From NCBI RefSeq assembly GCF_020026925.1, contig NZ_JAIQDW010000027.1, positions 1 to 48,428 on the forward strand: a stretch of 48,428 bases of DNA, given 5' to 3'. Each line of letters opens with the position of its first letter. Position 1 is the first letter of the stretch. Source of the DNA: Flavobacterium hibisci (lineage in GTDB: Bacteria; Bacteroidota; Bacteroidia; Flavobacteriales; Flavobacteriaceae). Positions 24,051-31,487 of this stretch are shown here, piece by piece. The position numbers and the translations under genes are program-made. A model generated the notes under the pieces. That model was given only the letters and a program-made list of their open reading frames with translations. It made no database searches and was not told the DNA's origin.

Positions 24051-25253
24051 ATGAAAATGAGTTTCCTTAAAAAAGCAAATATACCACAAATACTTTTTTC
24101 AATTTTAGTTTTAAGTTCCTGTGGAAAAGATAAAAATAGCAGTGATAATGAAGCTGTAAAAGAAAAAGATACATTAGGTAAAATGGTTCCGATGGGACCG
24201 GAAAAAAAAATAACTGCCGCCTATGTTAACTCCGTTAAAGGGCGAATCAATCATTTTTACAATAAAAACTGGCCAAACAACAGTATGAACGGAAGTTTTC
24301 TGGTTGCAAAAAATGGTCAGATTATTTTTGAAAGATATAACGGTTTTGCCAATAAAAATGAAGGTACAAAGATTACTCCAGATACACCGGTACAAATTGC
24401 ATCGGTAAGTAAGGTACTGACTGCAACTGCTGTTTTAAAATTAATCAATCTAGGGAAGCTTGGCCTGGATCAAAAAGTAAATACCATTTTAAAAACTTTC
24501 CCTTACGAAGAATGTACGGTTCGAATGTTATTGTGCCATCGCAGCGGAATGCGAAATTACGCCTATTTCACAGACAGGGATAAATCGGTTTGGGACAGAC
24601 ATAACCAGCTTACGAACAAAGATATTTTAGATATTCTGGCGACCAAAAACATAGGTATGGAGTCAAGAGTCGGTACCCGCTTCGCGTATTGCAATACCAA
24701 TTATGCCATGCTGGCCCTTATTATTGAAAAAATAACTGGTCTAACGTACAAAGAAGCCATGTCCCAAATGATTTTCAAACCTCTTGGAATGACGCATACG
24801 TATGTTTTTGATGATGATAAAGAGAGAAAAAACATTGTTCCCTCATACAAAGGAAATGGGGTAGAAATTGGTTTCGATTATTTGGATAACGTTTATGGCG
24901 ATAAAAATATCTTTTCGACGGTACGTGATCTTTTAAAATTTGACAGAGCCAGAAATGCGCCCAACTTTTTAAAACCGGCTTTGTTAAAAGAAGTTTACAC
25001 CGGACAGAGTAATGAACGAAAAGGTACTAAAAATTATGGTCTCGGAATTAGAATGATCAATTGGGAAACTGGTCAGAACTTTTACTTTCATAACGGTTGG
25101 TGGCACGGAAACACCTCTTCTTATATTCCACTTATGAAAGAAGGCGTAACGATAATTGCCCTATCCAATAAAATGACAAGAAATACGTATGCAGTCCGTA
25201 AACTGGCTCCTATTTTTGGAGATTACCCTTTTCAGTTTAAAGATGAAGAATAA
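24051..25253 (+). CDS. Class C beta-lactamase-fold serine hydrolase lipoprotein
   Basis: 400 aa. Lipobox LSSC at about residue 24. The penicillin-binding/beta-lactamase fold motifs are present: S118-V-S-K121 (IASVSKVLTATA), Y-C-N in FAYCNTNYAM, and a late HNGWWHG in place of the KTG box, as in many esterase-like members. It is likely a peptidase or esterase on the cell surface or in the periplasm rather than a true beta-lactamase. Two Met codons (24051 and 24057) are possible starts. Confidence 0.85.
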   Translation: MKMSFLKKANIPQILFSILVLSSCGKDKNSSDNEAVKEKDTLGKMVPMGPEKKITAAYVNSVKGRINHFYNKNWPNNSMNGSFLVAKNGQIIFERYNGFANKNEGTKITPDTPVQIASVSKVLTATAVLKLINLGKLGLDQKVNTILKTFPYEECTVRMLLCHRSGMRNYAYFTDRDKSVWDRHNQLTNKDILDILATKNIGMESRVGTRFAYCNTNYAMLALIIEKITGLTYKEAMSQMIFKPLGMTHTYVFDDDKERKNIVPSYKGNGVEIGFDYLDNVYGDKNIFSTVRDLLKFDRARNAPNFLKPALLKEVYTGQSNERKGTKNYGLGIRMINWETGQNFYFHNGWWHGNTSSYIPLMKEGVTIIALSNKMTRNTYAVRKLAPIFGDYPFQFKDEE

Positions 25254-25298
25254 CAGAATTTTTCTGAAAATTTTAATAAAAAGTAACTGCAAATAGTA

Positions 25299-25306
25299 TA
25301 AATTTG
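25299..25306 (+). promoter_or_regulatory. -7 box of ssrA
   Basis: TAAATTTG, 13 bases before the mature 5' end of tmRNA. It lies inside a TGCAAAT-N7-ATTTGCA inverted repeat (25288-25308). Confidence 0.6.
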
Positions 25307-25319
25307 CAAACTCATTTTT

Positions 25320-25713
25320 GGGGTCGACTGGTTTTGACAGCAAGTCGAATTGAAAAGTAAGCACGTCGAGCATTGAGACCTTGCTCGTAAATATAAGATC
25401 TCACACTTTTACACGGCGAAAATAACTACGCTTTAGCTGCATAATCTGAATTATAGTACGATTAGCCACGTCCCTACAAGGTAGGGAAGCTGGATTCTCC
25501 TTGAAAGCCTTGGTTTGTGGCGTTCTGTTTAGGGGAACCGTAAAAATAAACCTAGATTTCCATGAGCTTCGGGTGGATTTCGAAAATTAAGAAGATAAGT
25601 GTTGAGTGGCTGTTTCTGGCCTTGCTCAACATCGAAAATCTAATCAGGAAATAAGCGTGTAGAAAGCTCTTTAGTTGCTTGTTTGGACCCGGGTTCGATT
25701 CCCGGCGACTCCA
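25320..25713 (+). ncRNA. ssrA: tmRNA (transfer-messenger RNA)
   Basis: The 5' end GGGGTCG (25320-25326) pairs with CGACTCC (25706-25712) to form the acceptor stem, with discriminator A at 25713. A T-arm GGGTTCGATTCCC precedes the 3' end. The tag reading frame at 25415-25444 reads GGC GAA AAT AAC TAC GCT TTA GCT GCA TAA, that is GENNYALAA and stop, the known style of flavobacterial tags. CCA is not encoded. tmRNA rescues stalled ribosomes and tags the incomplete protein for degradation. Its 3' end is the insertion site of the element that follows; the gene itself stays intact. Confidence 0.96.
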
Positions 25714-25720
25714 CAAAAAG
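25702..25720 (+). repeat. attL: left 19-bp direct repeat in the ssrA 3' end
   Basis: CCGGCGACTCCACAAAAAG, identical to 33556-33574. It includes the last bases of tmRNA. GTTC also occurs at the same distance (5 bases) upstream of both copies. Confidence 0.88.
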
Positions 25721-25755
25721 CCTTGTAATCAATTGATTGTGAGGCTTTTATTTTT
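25716..25755 (+). terminator. Element-supplied terminator for ssrA
   Basis: AAAAGCCT (25716-25723) pairs with AGGCTTTT (25742-25749). The self-complementary AATCAATTGATT lies inside, and ATTTTT follows. The left half of the stem comes partly from the att core and the rest from the element. Confidence 0.7.
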
Positions 25756-25758
25756 ACA

Positions 25759-25782
25759 GTTGCCATTTTAGTTGCCGTTCAC
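25759..25782 (+). repeat. Left arm-type repeat pair
   Basis: Two adjacent 12-base units, GTTGCCATTTTA and GTTGCCGTTCAC, match the GTTGCCGTTTTT units near the integrase at the other end. Candidate integrase arm-binding sites. Confidence 0.55.
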
Positions 25783-25810
25783 CTCTGTTAATAACTTTCT
25801 AAAGCATAAA

Positions 25811-25842
25811 AAAACCGACTACATTTATAGTGTCGGTTTTTG
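25811..25842. terminator. Terminator of the cargo operon
   Basis: AAAACCGAC pairs with GTCGGTTTT around a 12-base loop. An A-run on the left gives a U-run for the minus-strand cargo transcript, and a T-run follows on the right. Confidence 0.75.
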
Positions 25843-25846
25843 ATTA

Positions 25847-26365
25847 TTACTTGAAAGCCATGGTATAAATAATTTTATTCTGATTATCTAAATAAACATT
25901 CCGATAAATAATTGTGTCTGTATTAGTTTTAAGAACCTCAACTTTATAATAAATCTTTTCACCTTTTAGCTTAGCAAGTTCTTTTACATCATTTGAGTAC
26001 TTTTTCATTGAAGCTTTTACTCTATCAGAAAAAGGCCTACTGTAATTGAACTTCTTTTCATAGTTTATCAATTCAGCATCTGACATCTCATCTAATGGAT
26101 CACTCCGATATTTACCTAATTTAAATTCCAACAGAATATCATTATAGTCCTTCTCGGCTTTCTGCAACTTCATTAAATCAAAATTTGTTATTTCGTTGTA
26201 TGCTTTCCGATCAGACATTTCAAAACAAGTATATTTTATATCACTCTTTTCGATTTCGGATAAATTTTTCTCCGTATCTTTCTTAACAACTTTTACTTGC
26301 TCAGAATATTTAGAGCAAGAGCAAAATATCGCCAACAATATCGCCTGTAAAATAATTCTTTTCAT
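25847..26365 (-). CDS. Cargo lipoprotein of unknown function, 172 aa
   Basis: A lipoprotein signal (MKRIILQAILLAIFCSC, Cys17) and a charged, largely helical mature part rich in Lys, Glu and Asp. The C-terminal part, GEKIYYKVEVLKTNTDTII followed by a short beta-like segment, may form a small domain. I do not recognise a family. Second gene of a two-gene operon with the exported protein at 26397, 31 bases apart. As cargo of a mobile element acting at the envelope it could give surface exclusion, phage resistance or stress protection, but nothing in the sequence decides this. Confidence 0.65.
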   Translation of the reverse strand: MKRIILQAILLAIFCSCSKYSEQVKVVKKDTEKNLSEIEKSDIKYTCFEMSDRKAYNEITNFDLMKLQKAEKDYNDILLEFKLGKYRSDPLDEMSDAELINYEKKFNYSRPFSDRVKASMKKYSNDVKELAKLKGEKIYYKVEVLKTNTDTIIYRNVYLDNQNKIIYTMAFK

Positions 26366-26396
26366 ATTTAAGTTTTTAATTCACCATTAAATATAA

Positions 26397-26843
26397 CTAT
26401 TTTACATCGAATAGTTTTCTCATTTGACTTTTACTCATAACTGTACTTTTGTTCAGAATATTAGGCTCCCCATTTTTAAGAAATAATGCTACGTAGCCGT
26501 TATAGCACATCATTTGTTTTCTAAACATAATTTTCACAATAGAACCATCTATTGTTTCCACATTATAAACATCCTCCTTTTCAAAATTATCTTTTGATAT
26601 AGTTTCAAACATTTGTTTATAAGTATCTTTCGAAACAGTAAATGTATCCGTCTCTGCAAACTGGTTAGTACTTTCAAAAGATAAAATTACTTTGTCCTCA
26701 AAAATATCAGCTGAGGCAAAAAAATTACCCATTGGAGATATTTTTATTTCTTTTGTTGGTTTTTCTCTTTGTTCTTTTTTTACTTGGCCATTTGTATTTA
26801 CCACAGAAAATACCAAAAATAATGCTAAAAGTAGTTTTTTCAT
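26397..26843 (-). CDS. Cargo exported protein of unknown function, 148 aa
   Basis: A signal peptide (MKKLLLALFLVFSVVNTNGQ, cleavage after about residue 20) and a mature part of about 128 residues with alternating beta-strand-like and charged segments. MMCYNGYVALFLKNGEP is the most hydrophobic stretch. No known domain. First gene of the cargo operon; its promoter region is shared with the divergent XRE regulator and contains a palindrome, so it is probably repressed by that regulator. Confidence 0.65.
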   Translation of the reverse strand: MKKLLLALFLVFSVVNTNGQVKKEQREKPTKEIKISPMGNFFASADIFEDKVILSFESTNQFAETDTFTVSKDTYKQMFETISKDNFEKEDVYNVETIDGSIVKIMFRKQMMCYNGYVALFLKNGEPNILNKSTVMSKSQMRKLFDVK

Positions 26844-26866
26844 TTTTATAGATTTTAAAATTTATT

Positions 26867-26874
26867 CAAATATA
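26867..26874 (-). promoter_or_regulatory. -7 box of the cargo operon
   Basis: TATATTTG on the minus strand, 24 bases before the ATG at 26843. The expected -33 position falls on the palindrome at 26884-26899. Confidence 0.5.
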
Positions 26875-26883
26875 CAGCAATTA

Positions 26884-26899
26884 AGGACATTAAAGTCCT
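26884..26899. promoter_or_regulatory. Candidate operator of the XRE regulator
   Basis: AGGAC-N6-GTCCT, a perfect 5-bp inverted repeat between the divergent regulator and cargo operon, overlapping the -33 region of the cargo promoter. Position and symmetry fit a dimeric HTH repressor. Confidence 0.5.
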
Positions 26900-26931
26900 C
26901 ATGTGAAAAAAAAATATTATGACTTTTGAAT

Positions 26932-27159
26932 ATGATTTCAGAAGGGACTTTTTTCGTAAAACTAGGCAGCAGAGTAAGACAACTGAGAGAAGTAAAAAAT
27001 CTCAGCCAACAAGACTTAGCAAATGACTGTAACATCCCTAAAAGACAAATTGGGAGAATTGAAAGGGCCGAAATAAACCCAACTCTGAAAACGTTAATAA
27101 AAATTGCCAATGCTTTAGAATTAGAACTTAAAGATTTATTAGATTTTCCTTCTAAATAA
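26932..27159 (+). CDS. XRE-family transcriptional regulator, 75 aa
   Basis: A single Cro/C1-type helix-turn-helix domain (residues about 8-65; RQLREVKNLSQQDLANDC, then IPKRQIGRIERAEINPT as recognition part). Start chosen at the ATG at 26932; a TTG two codons earlier is possible. This size and sequence are typical of Bacteroidota XRE proteins that sit on mobile elements. It is divergent from the exported cargo pair and alone on the plus strand inside the element. It probably controls its own gene and the cargo. Confidence 0.85.
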   Translation: MISEGTFFVKLGSRVRQLREVKNLSQQDLANDCNIPKRQIGRIERAEINPTLKTLIKIANALELELKDLLDFPSK

Positions 27160-27190
27160 AAAACCGCTCATGTCTAAACGGTTTTGCTTT
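27159..27190. terminator. Convergent terminator between XRE gene and small-gene operon
   Basis: AAAACCG (27160-27166) pairs with CGGTTTT (27179-27185) around a 12-base loop, with A- and T-rich flanks. Confidence 0.7.
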
Positions 27191-27510
27191 TATTCTCTAA
27201 AATCAATTATTGCATCTGCTGGACTAACCCTTTCGGTATCGTTTCGCATGACAGAAAGTCCCGAATAGTGTTTTGCTGCTGGATTATTCCTAATTTCAGC
27301 GAGTATTTTTAGCATTTGAGGTATTAAGGTGTTATCCTTATCCTCAATCCCGTTTCGGGATTCATCATCATCCAAGACGATTTCAATAAATATAATCGGG
27401 AAACTTTCTAAAGCCTGTGAGAATACTTGGTATTTATCTGCTTTGGATATTTTAGGATTCAGTACTAACTTTTCCAGTGTGTCCAATGAGGTTATTTTCT
27501 TTTTAGTCAT
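27190..27510 (-). CDS. Element protein of unknown function, 106 aa
   Basis: Start chosen at the ATG at 27510 (MTKKKITSLDTLEKL), which overlaps the previous gene by 8 bases; the longer frame begins with TTG three codons earlier. The protein is mixed-charge and probably helical, with the acidic patch IEIVLDDDESRNG in the middle. No known domain. Last gene of the four-gene run 28648-27190, so probably translated by coupling. Confidence 0.6.
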   Translation of the reverse strand: MTKKKITSLDTLEKLVLNPKISKADKYQVFSQALESFPIIFIEIVLDDDESRNGIEDKDNTLIPQMLKILAEIRNNPAAKHYSGLSVMRNDTERVSPADAIIDFRE

Positions 27511-27790
27511 TTCCTTCAATTTTTAACGGTTCTTCAATTAGCGTTAGACTTATTGGTCGCAATTGGTGTATTGGTGCCTCTATACTTAATTCGGATTGTT
27601 TTGGTAAGACGAAAGGAAGCATTTTAATAAGGGCGGTAACCCTCTCGGCTGGTGTTAGATTAGCCAATAGCTCCGGCAACTTATCTAATTCTTTTTCGAT
27701 TATACTCTTTACTATTTCCTTACTGGAATTTGTCAAGAGGTTCTTTGACCCCTTGACCCTTCCACCATATTTTTTCCCGGTGTTATTCAT
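27503..27790 (-). CDS. Element protein, small-terminase-like or DUF5681-like start, 95 aa
   Basis: It starts with MNNTGKKYGGRVKGSKNLL, the Gly/Arg/Lys motif seen at the N-termini of phage small terminase subunits and of DUF5681-type proteins. A helical region follows (EIVKSIIEKELDKLPELLANL, then TPAERVTALIKMLPFVLP). Comparable short proteins are common on Bacteroidota phages and islands. A DNA-binding or packaging role is possible, but the match rests on the N-terminal motif alone. 15 bases after the 178-aa gene. Confidence 0.55.
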   Translation of the reverse strand: MNNTGKKYGGRVKGSKNLLTNSSKEIVKSIIEKELDKLPELLANLTPAERVTALIKMLPFVLPKQSELSIEAPIHQLRPISLTLIEEPLKIEGND

Positions 27791-27805
27791 AACTCTAAAT
27801 TCTAA

Positions 27806-28342
27806 CTATTTTAGTTTCATTAAAACAGCATTTAATTCTTTTGGGACCAGGCGCAAAGACTCAAACCTATTGCCTCCGGCAAAGACAGGACTAAGACGAT
27901 AAGCCTCATCAATATCAATCCTAATCCCAAGCTCTTTAAGTCTTGTTAAGCTCTCCACTACCGAAGTAAAATGTTTATGGGCTTCAATTTGTCCTGCGCC
28001 CTCCGCATAAAGTCGGGCCTGCTCTCTAATATTTTCCGCTTGATCTTCGGTAAATGGTTCAAAGCTCATATTATACCTATTTTTTAAATAAAAGGCTTCG
28101 GCTTCTTCATATTCCGATTTTAGTCCTGCAGCTTCAACATTGAAGGTTACCGACGCATTAGGGAATTGCTTTGAAAGGTGCTGCTCTACTTCTAAATACC
28201 AATCTGATACGTGTGTAAGTGTTAAGCCTATGCGGTCTAGCATAGAAATAAGCTTATGCCCGTTACTGACCTTTAACTGGTGATAAGTAATTAATTCATT
28301 TGCAGCTTCTTTGTTCTCGTCTAATAAGATTCTATTTTTCAT
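27806..28342 (-). CDS. Element protein of unknown function, 178 aa
   Basis: A soluble, Glu/Leu-rich protein, probably helical, without membrane or signal segments. The middle (DQAENIREQARLYAEGAGQI) and the end (FESLRLVPKELNAVLMKL) look well ordered. No family recognised. 15 bases separate it from the genes on each side, which shows a tight operon running away from the replication region. Confidence 0.6.
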   Translation of the reverse strand: MKNRILLDENKEAANELITYHQLKVSNGHKLISMLDRIGLTLTHVSDWYLEVEQHLSKQFPNASVTFNVEAAGLKSEYEEAEAFYLKNRYNMSFEPFTEDQAENIREQARLYAEGAGQIEAHKHFTSVVESLTRLKELGIRIDIDEAYRLSPVFAGGNRFESLRLVPKELNAVLMKLK

Positions 28343-28357
28343 AATTGTTTATTTATT

Positions 28358-28648
28358 TTATTTTATTTTATAATTTTTTCCTGTTTCGTGTACTAAATTG
28401 TAATTTGGCATGTTTTTCATATACTGGGTGTTACCTCTCTCTGTCCGCTTTGCAGCTTTTGCACTTAGCATTAATTTTTCCAGCTCTTCCAGTTCTGTAT
28501 CGCTTAAAGCCATTAAATCCCTAAACGTGATCGGCATTCTAACAACCGCTACAATTTGAAAGGTTTCATTCTCAGCATAAGTGTTTTGCAATTGGTTCAA
28601 AAATGGGATTAACTCCATTATCAAACTTTTTCTTTTTTGTGAATTCAT
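28358..28648 (-). CDS. Element protein of unknown function, 96 aa
   Basis: A soluble basic protein with a helical core (FRDLMALSDTELEELEKLML) and a basic C-terminus (KAAKRTERGNTQ). First of the four-gene run, just beyond the GGAC repeat region. No family recognised. Confidence 0.55.
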   Translation of the reverse strand: MNSQKRKSLIMELIPFLNQLQNTYAENETFQIVAVVRMPITFRDLMALSDTELEELEKLMLSAKAAKRTERGNTQYMKNMPNYNLVHETGKNYKIK

Positions 28649-28685
28649 AATATTTAATTTAATTGATTAATAATTTTTTTAAATG

Positions 28686-28876
28686 AAAAGGACGAAAGGA
28701 CAGAAAGGACAAAGGGTAAAATAAGAACAAGGTTATATGTAAATTATCTTCTTTGTGATTTTACCTTACAAACACTTAGTAATTAGGTAGTTATATGTTT
28801 TAAAAATACTTATAAATGAATATGGTATTATGTCATTTTACTTTGTCCTATGTCCTTTCTGTCCTTTTGTCCTTTT
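28686..28876. repeat. Iterated GGAC repeats in long inverted array; candidate replication origin
   Basis: The left arm (28686-28722) carries AAAAGGAC, GAAAGGAC and AGAAAGGAC in a row, then AAAGGGTAAAAT. The right arm (28835-28876) is the near-complement: ATTTTAC, TTTGTCC, TATGTCC, TTTCTGTCC, TTTTGTCC, TTTT. Between them is about 110 bases of AT-rich DNA with a repeated GTTATATGT (28732-28740, 28790-28798). It directly follows the replication gene. Iteron-type origin or a large RNA hairpin are the two readings. Confidence 0.6.
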
Positions 28877-31129
28877 CTAATTGTTTGAAACAGATATTTT
28901 TTGATATTCGCCATGTTTTATTTTCTTGAAAAGCAGCACATCATTTAAAAGCCTCTTTACAGCCTTTTCATTAAGTCCGTTTTCCTCTCCGACCTCAACG
29001 GCTTCCGACGTGGTAAACACTGCACCCAATGAATTAAAAAAGCCCTGTTTGGCAGTTGGTAAAGTCAAAAGATAACTTTCAGTATTTTGAATTTTTGCCA
29101 GCACTTTGCTCGAACATGTTAAATAATATTCACAAAGCAATTTTGAGGCTTCCACGGATACCATTTCGATTTCTGTACTATTTGGGTCGCTCATTATCTG
29201 AACCAATAAAGCAAGCCTTACAAAGTGGTTATCGAATTTTGATAGAATTTCCCCTTTTATAGAATTTTGGTGCTGGTTCACTTTATCGCAATTATCACTT
29301 TGCCATTCATAAAAGAACCTTTTTGCCTCTACTGAAAAAGTAAGTGTTCGGGGTTCGTCAACTTCATAAAGGCCTTTAATAAATCTTTCGTAATCCTCTG
29401 CCAATTCTTCATTTGCTTCATTGTCATTGATAGGCTGTTTTAGGGAACTATCCGGAAAAGCGAATAAGAATCTCTGATAAAATCCGTTATTCAATTTATC
29501 TACTGGAAAAGCTTTGTTTAAGGCTCGCGGTTGCAATCCGCCAATGATGCTTAAATAAGGGTTGGCTATAAACAAAGGGATTGGACTCCCAACACGGTCT
29601 ATAGTTGTACTTTGATTACTCCAAACACTTAAATAAAAACCTATCTGATCCGACTTACTATAATTGTTCATACCTTCAAGGAAACTAATAAGCTCATCCG
29701 ATACAACTGTGCAACCTCTCTCGTTTTCCGATAACCTTTTAAATAAAATTTCAGTAGTAAAATTGCTTAACACACTCTTTTTTAAGATAGGTTTAAGTAC
29801 GCTTTCCATTAGCTCTTTATCCTTTTTCGATAATTTTTCATAGCTGGAATACATTTCAAATTGAAATTCAAATTCCTGATGACTCTCTTTGTCTATTGCT
29901 TTGATCGGCGCAAATACCGCGTTAATCGGGTGTGTTTTATTAGCTCCAGCGTTTCCAATTAGGCAGGCAAACAAAGAACCTCGTTCAATCCAACCAGCTT
30001 TTACCAAAACCTTAAAATTTGCCCCTGCTGCGGTAGCTATTGCAACCAGTAAAGACGTTGCCGTGTAATCAATAGGGTAGTTTACTGATTCGTTTAGGTT
30101 AATGGTGTAATCCCTAAAAATCGGGGGTAAAACTTGGATAGGAAACGGGTTTTTACTGCTTTCAATAAATTTGCCAAATCCAAGTCTGGCCAGTTCCTTG
30201 CTGGCTTCATAATCTGAAAATCCTTTCAACTCCCTGTATAAGTCGTAAAGGTTGTATTTCTGCTTGAGTAATCCAGTATTTGAACTGAAAACCTCGAATT
30301 TTACAATATCTTGGTTATAAAATGCCACGATCGATTTTAAAGAACCGCCCGGACGCTGGTACTCATAGATTCCGGGCTTTTTGCCGTCAGTAATGGTATA
30401 GCCCAAAGCGGTTAATATTTCGTTGATTATTTCCAAACCAACCAAACCGCTATTATTAAAAGCTGTTGCTGGTTCATCCGAATATTTATACAATAAATCA
30501 AAGTCGTTTGTTGATCCTGGTCTTTGTTCGGTTTCCTTTGGCTCACCTTGCAAAGTATCTGTGTAAATTGAGGCTTTGGGGTTGTAGTATGGTTCTGGGT
30601 CGTAAGATATAAACCTCATCCGGGTTTCATCGGCAAGAAAATCAATTTTTGCCCCATTCATGAAATCATAATATTCAGCCAATGAAAAATAGGTTTCTTT
30701 GAAGTTGTTTTCAATTGGTACTTTCACGAATACACACAAACCACGACCACTTAACGAAAAATGAGTGATAAAAGTAAAAGGGTCGCTTTCAAGGTCGCTT
30801 TTAAATTCATCCCAATTGGTATAACTGTTTGGTAATTCGTCGAAATCAACCACTGCTAAACCGTTTTTAATCTCGATCTTTCTACTGCTTCTAGTCGTTC
30901 CGCTTCCAGTAATGCAAGGCTGCAATAATTTGGCTTTTCTGTAATCGGCAAGGGGTAACGCTCTCAACTTTACAGCTTCGGATTCTCTCGCTGGATTGCT
31001 TACGATTGCTAAATATTCATTTATGTAAATGTCTTTCAGTTTTTTAACTGATTTTACAGTATTGAAATAAGAGAATTTAAAACTATCTCTGTGGTCGTGA
31101 TTATCGGGGTTATGGTTTGACTGAACCAT
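28877..31129 (-). CDS. Primase-like / DUF3987 replication protein (VirE-BT4734 family)
   Basis: 750 aa. The N-terminal third is of the BT4734/VirE_N type, a primase-polymerase-like fold: acidic pair D95-x-D97 in VVDFDEL, then FSLSGRGLCVFVKV near 124-137 and RFISYDPEPY near 172. From about 335 to 600 it resembles DUF3987, a P-loop ATPase, with a Walker A-like GNAGANKTH (392-400) and Walker B VVSDEL (D478, E479). The Walker A glycine before Lys is replaced by Asn. It is typical of the replication gene of Bacteroidota integrative elements and satellites. 4 bases after the HTH gene, so they are coupled; it ends at the iteron region. Confidence 0.82.
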   Translation of the reverse strand: MVQSNHNPDNHDHRDSFKFSYFNTVKSVKKLKDIYINEYLAIVSNPARESEAVKLRALPLADYRKAKLLQPCITGSGTTRSSRKIEIKNGLAVVDFDELPNSYTNWDEFKSDLESDPFTFITHFSLSGRGLCVFVKVPIENNFKETYFSLAEYYDFMNGAKIDFLADETRMRFISYDPEPYYNPKASIYTDTLQGEPKETEQRPGSTNDFDLLYKYSDEPATAFNNSGLVGLEIINEILTALGYTITDGKKPGIYEYQRPGGSLKSIVAFYNQDIVKFEVFSSNTGLLKQKYNLYDLYRELKGFSDYEASKELARLGFGKFIESSKNPFPIQVLPPIFRDYTINLNESVNYPIDYTATSLLVAIATAAGANFKVLVKAGWIERGSLFACLIGNAGANKTHPINAVFAPIKAIDKESHQEFEFQFEMYSSYEKLSKKDKELMESVLKPILKKSVLSNFTTEILFKRLSENERGCTVVSDELISFLEGMNNYSKSDQIGFYLSVWSNQSTTIDRVGSPIPLFIANPYLSIIGGLQPRALNKAFPVDKLNNGFYQRFLFAFPDSSLKQPINDNEANEELAEDYERFIKGLYEVDEPRTLTFSVEAKRFFYEWQSDNCDKVNQHQNSIKGEILSKFDNHFVRLALLVQIMSDPNSTEIEMVSVEASKLLCEYYLTCSSKVLAKIQNTESYLLTLPTAKQGFFNSLGAVFTTSEAVEVGEENGLNEKAVKRLLNDVLLFKKIKHGEYQKISVSNN

Positions 31130-31133
31130 AACC

Positions 31134-31403
31134 CTATCTTTTATACTTCAAAGATTTAACCTCCGATAGCCCTTTTTCAAATTGGCTTTGCTCAACAAAA
31201 ATGCGGCGGCCTATCGTTTTGGCTTTGATTTTACCCTCCTTTATGTAGTTACGAATGGATATTTCGCTACAGCCCGCAAATTTGGCTACTTCTTTTACTG
31301 ATAGAAGTCTATTTTCTTCTTTTTGTGGTGGGTGCTTAATATCGAGAAGTAAGTTTTCGATATTGCTTAATCTTTGGTCAATTGATTCAAATGGATTGCT
31401 CAT
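31134..31403 (-). CDS. Helix-turn-helix excisionase-like protein, 89 aa
   Basis: A short coiled N-terminus (IDQRLSNIENLLLDI) precedes a MerR/AlpA-type helix-turn-helix (LLSVKEVAKFAGCSEISIRNYIKEGKI, written here as LLSVKEVAKFAGC and SEISIRNYIKEGKI) and the wing KTIGRRIFV. Proteins like this serve as excisionases or regulators next to integrases in Bacteroidota elements. A tandem 10-bp repeat lies upstream (31453-31472) as a possible binding site. Directly ahead of the replication gene. Confidence 0.8.
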   Translation of the reverse strand: MSNPFESIDQRLSNIENLLLDIKHPPQKEENRLLSVKEVAKFAGCSEISIRNYIKEGKIKAKTIGRRIFVEQSQFEKGLSEVKSLKYKR

Positions 31404-31452
31404 AATCTTTGTACTTTTAAGTTTAACAAAGATTATAAATAAGGCTTGACGG

Positions 31453-31472
31453 TAACTGGTTATAACTGGTTA
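31453..31472. repeat. Tandem TAACTGGTTA repeats upstream of the excisionase-like gene
   Basis: Two adjacent identical 10-base units, each with TAAC/GTTA symmetry, 50 bases upstream of the HTH start. Candidate binding site of that protein. Confidence 0.5.
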
Positions 31473-31487
31473 CTCTTTTGTAAGTAG

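Noticed and set aside
28686..28876. CRISPR-like array
   Set aside because: Units are 7-9 bases with no spacers and occur as inverted arms, so this is not CRISPR.
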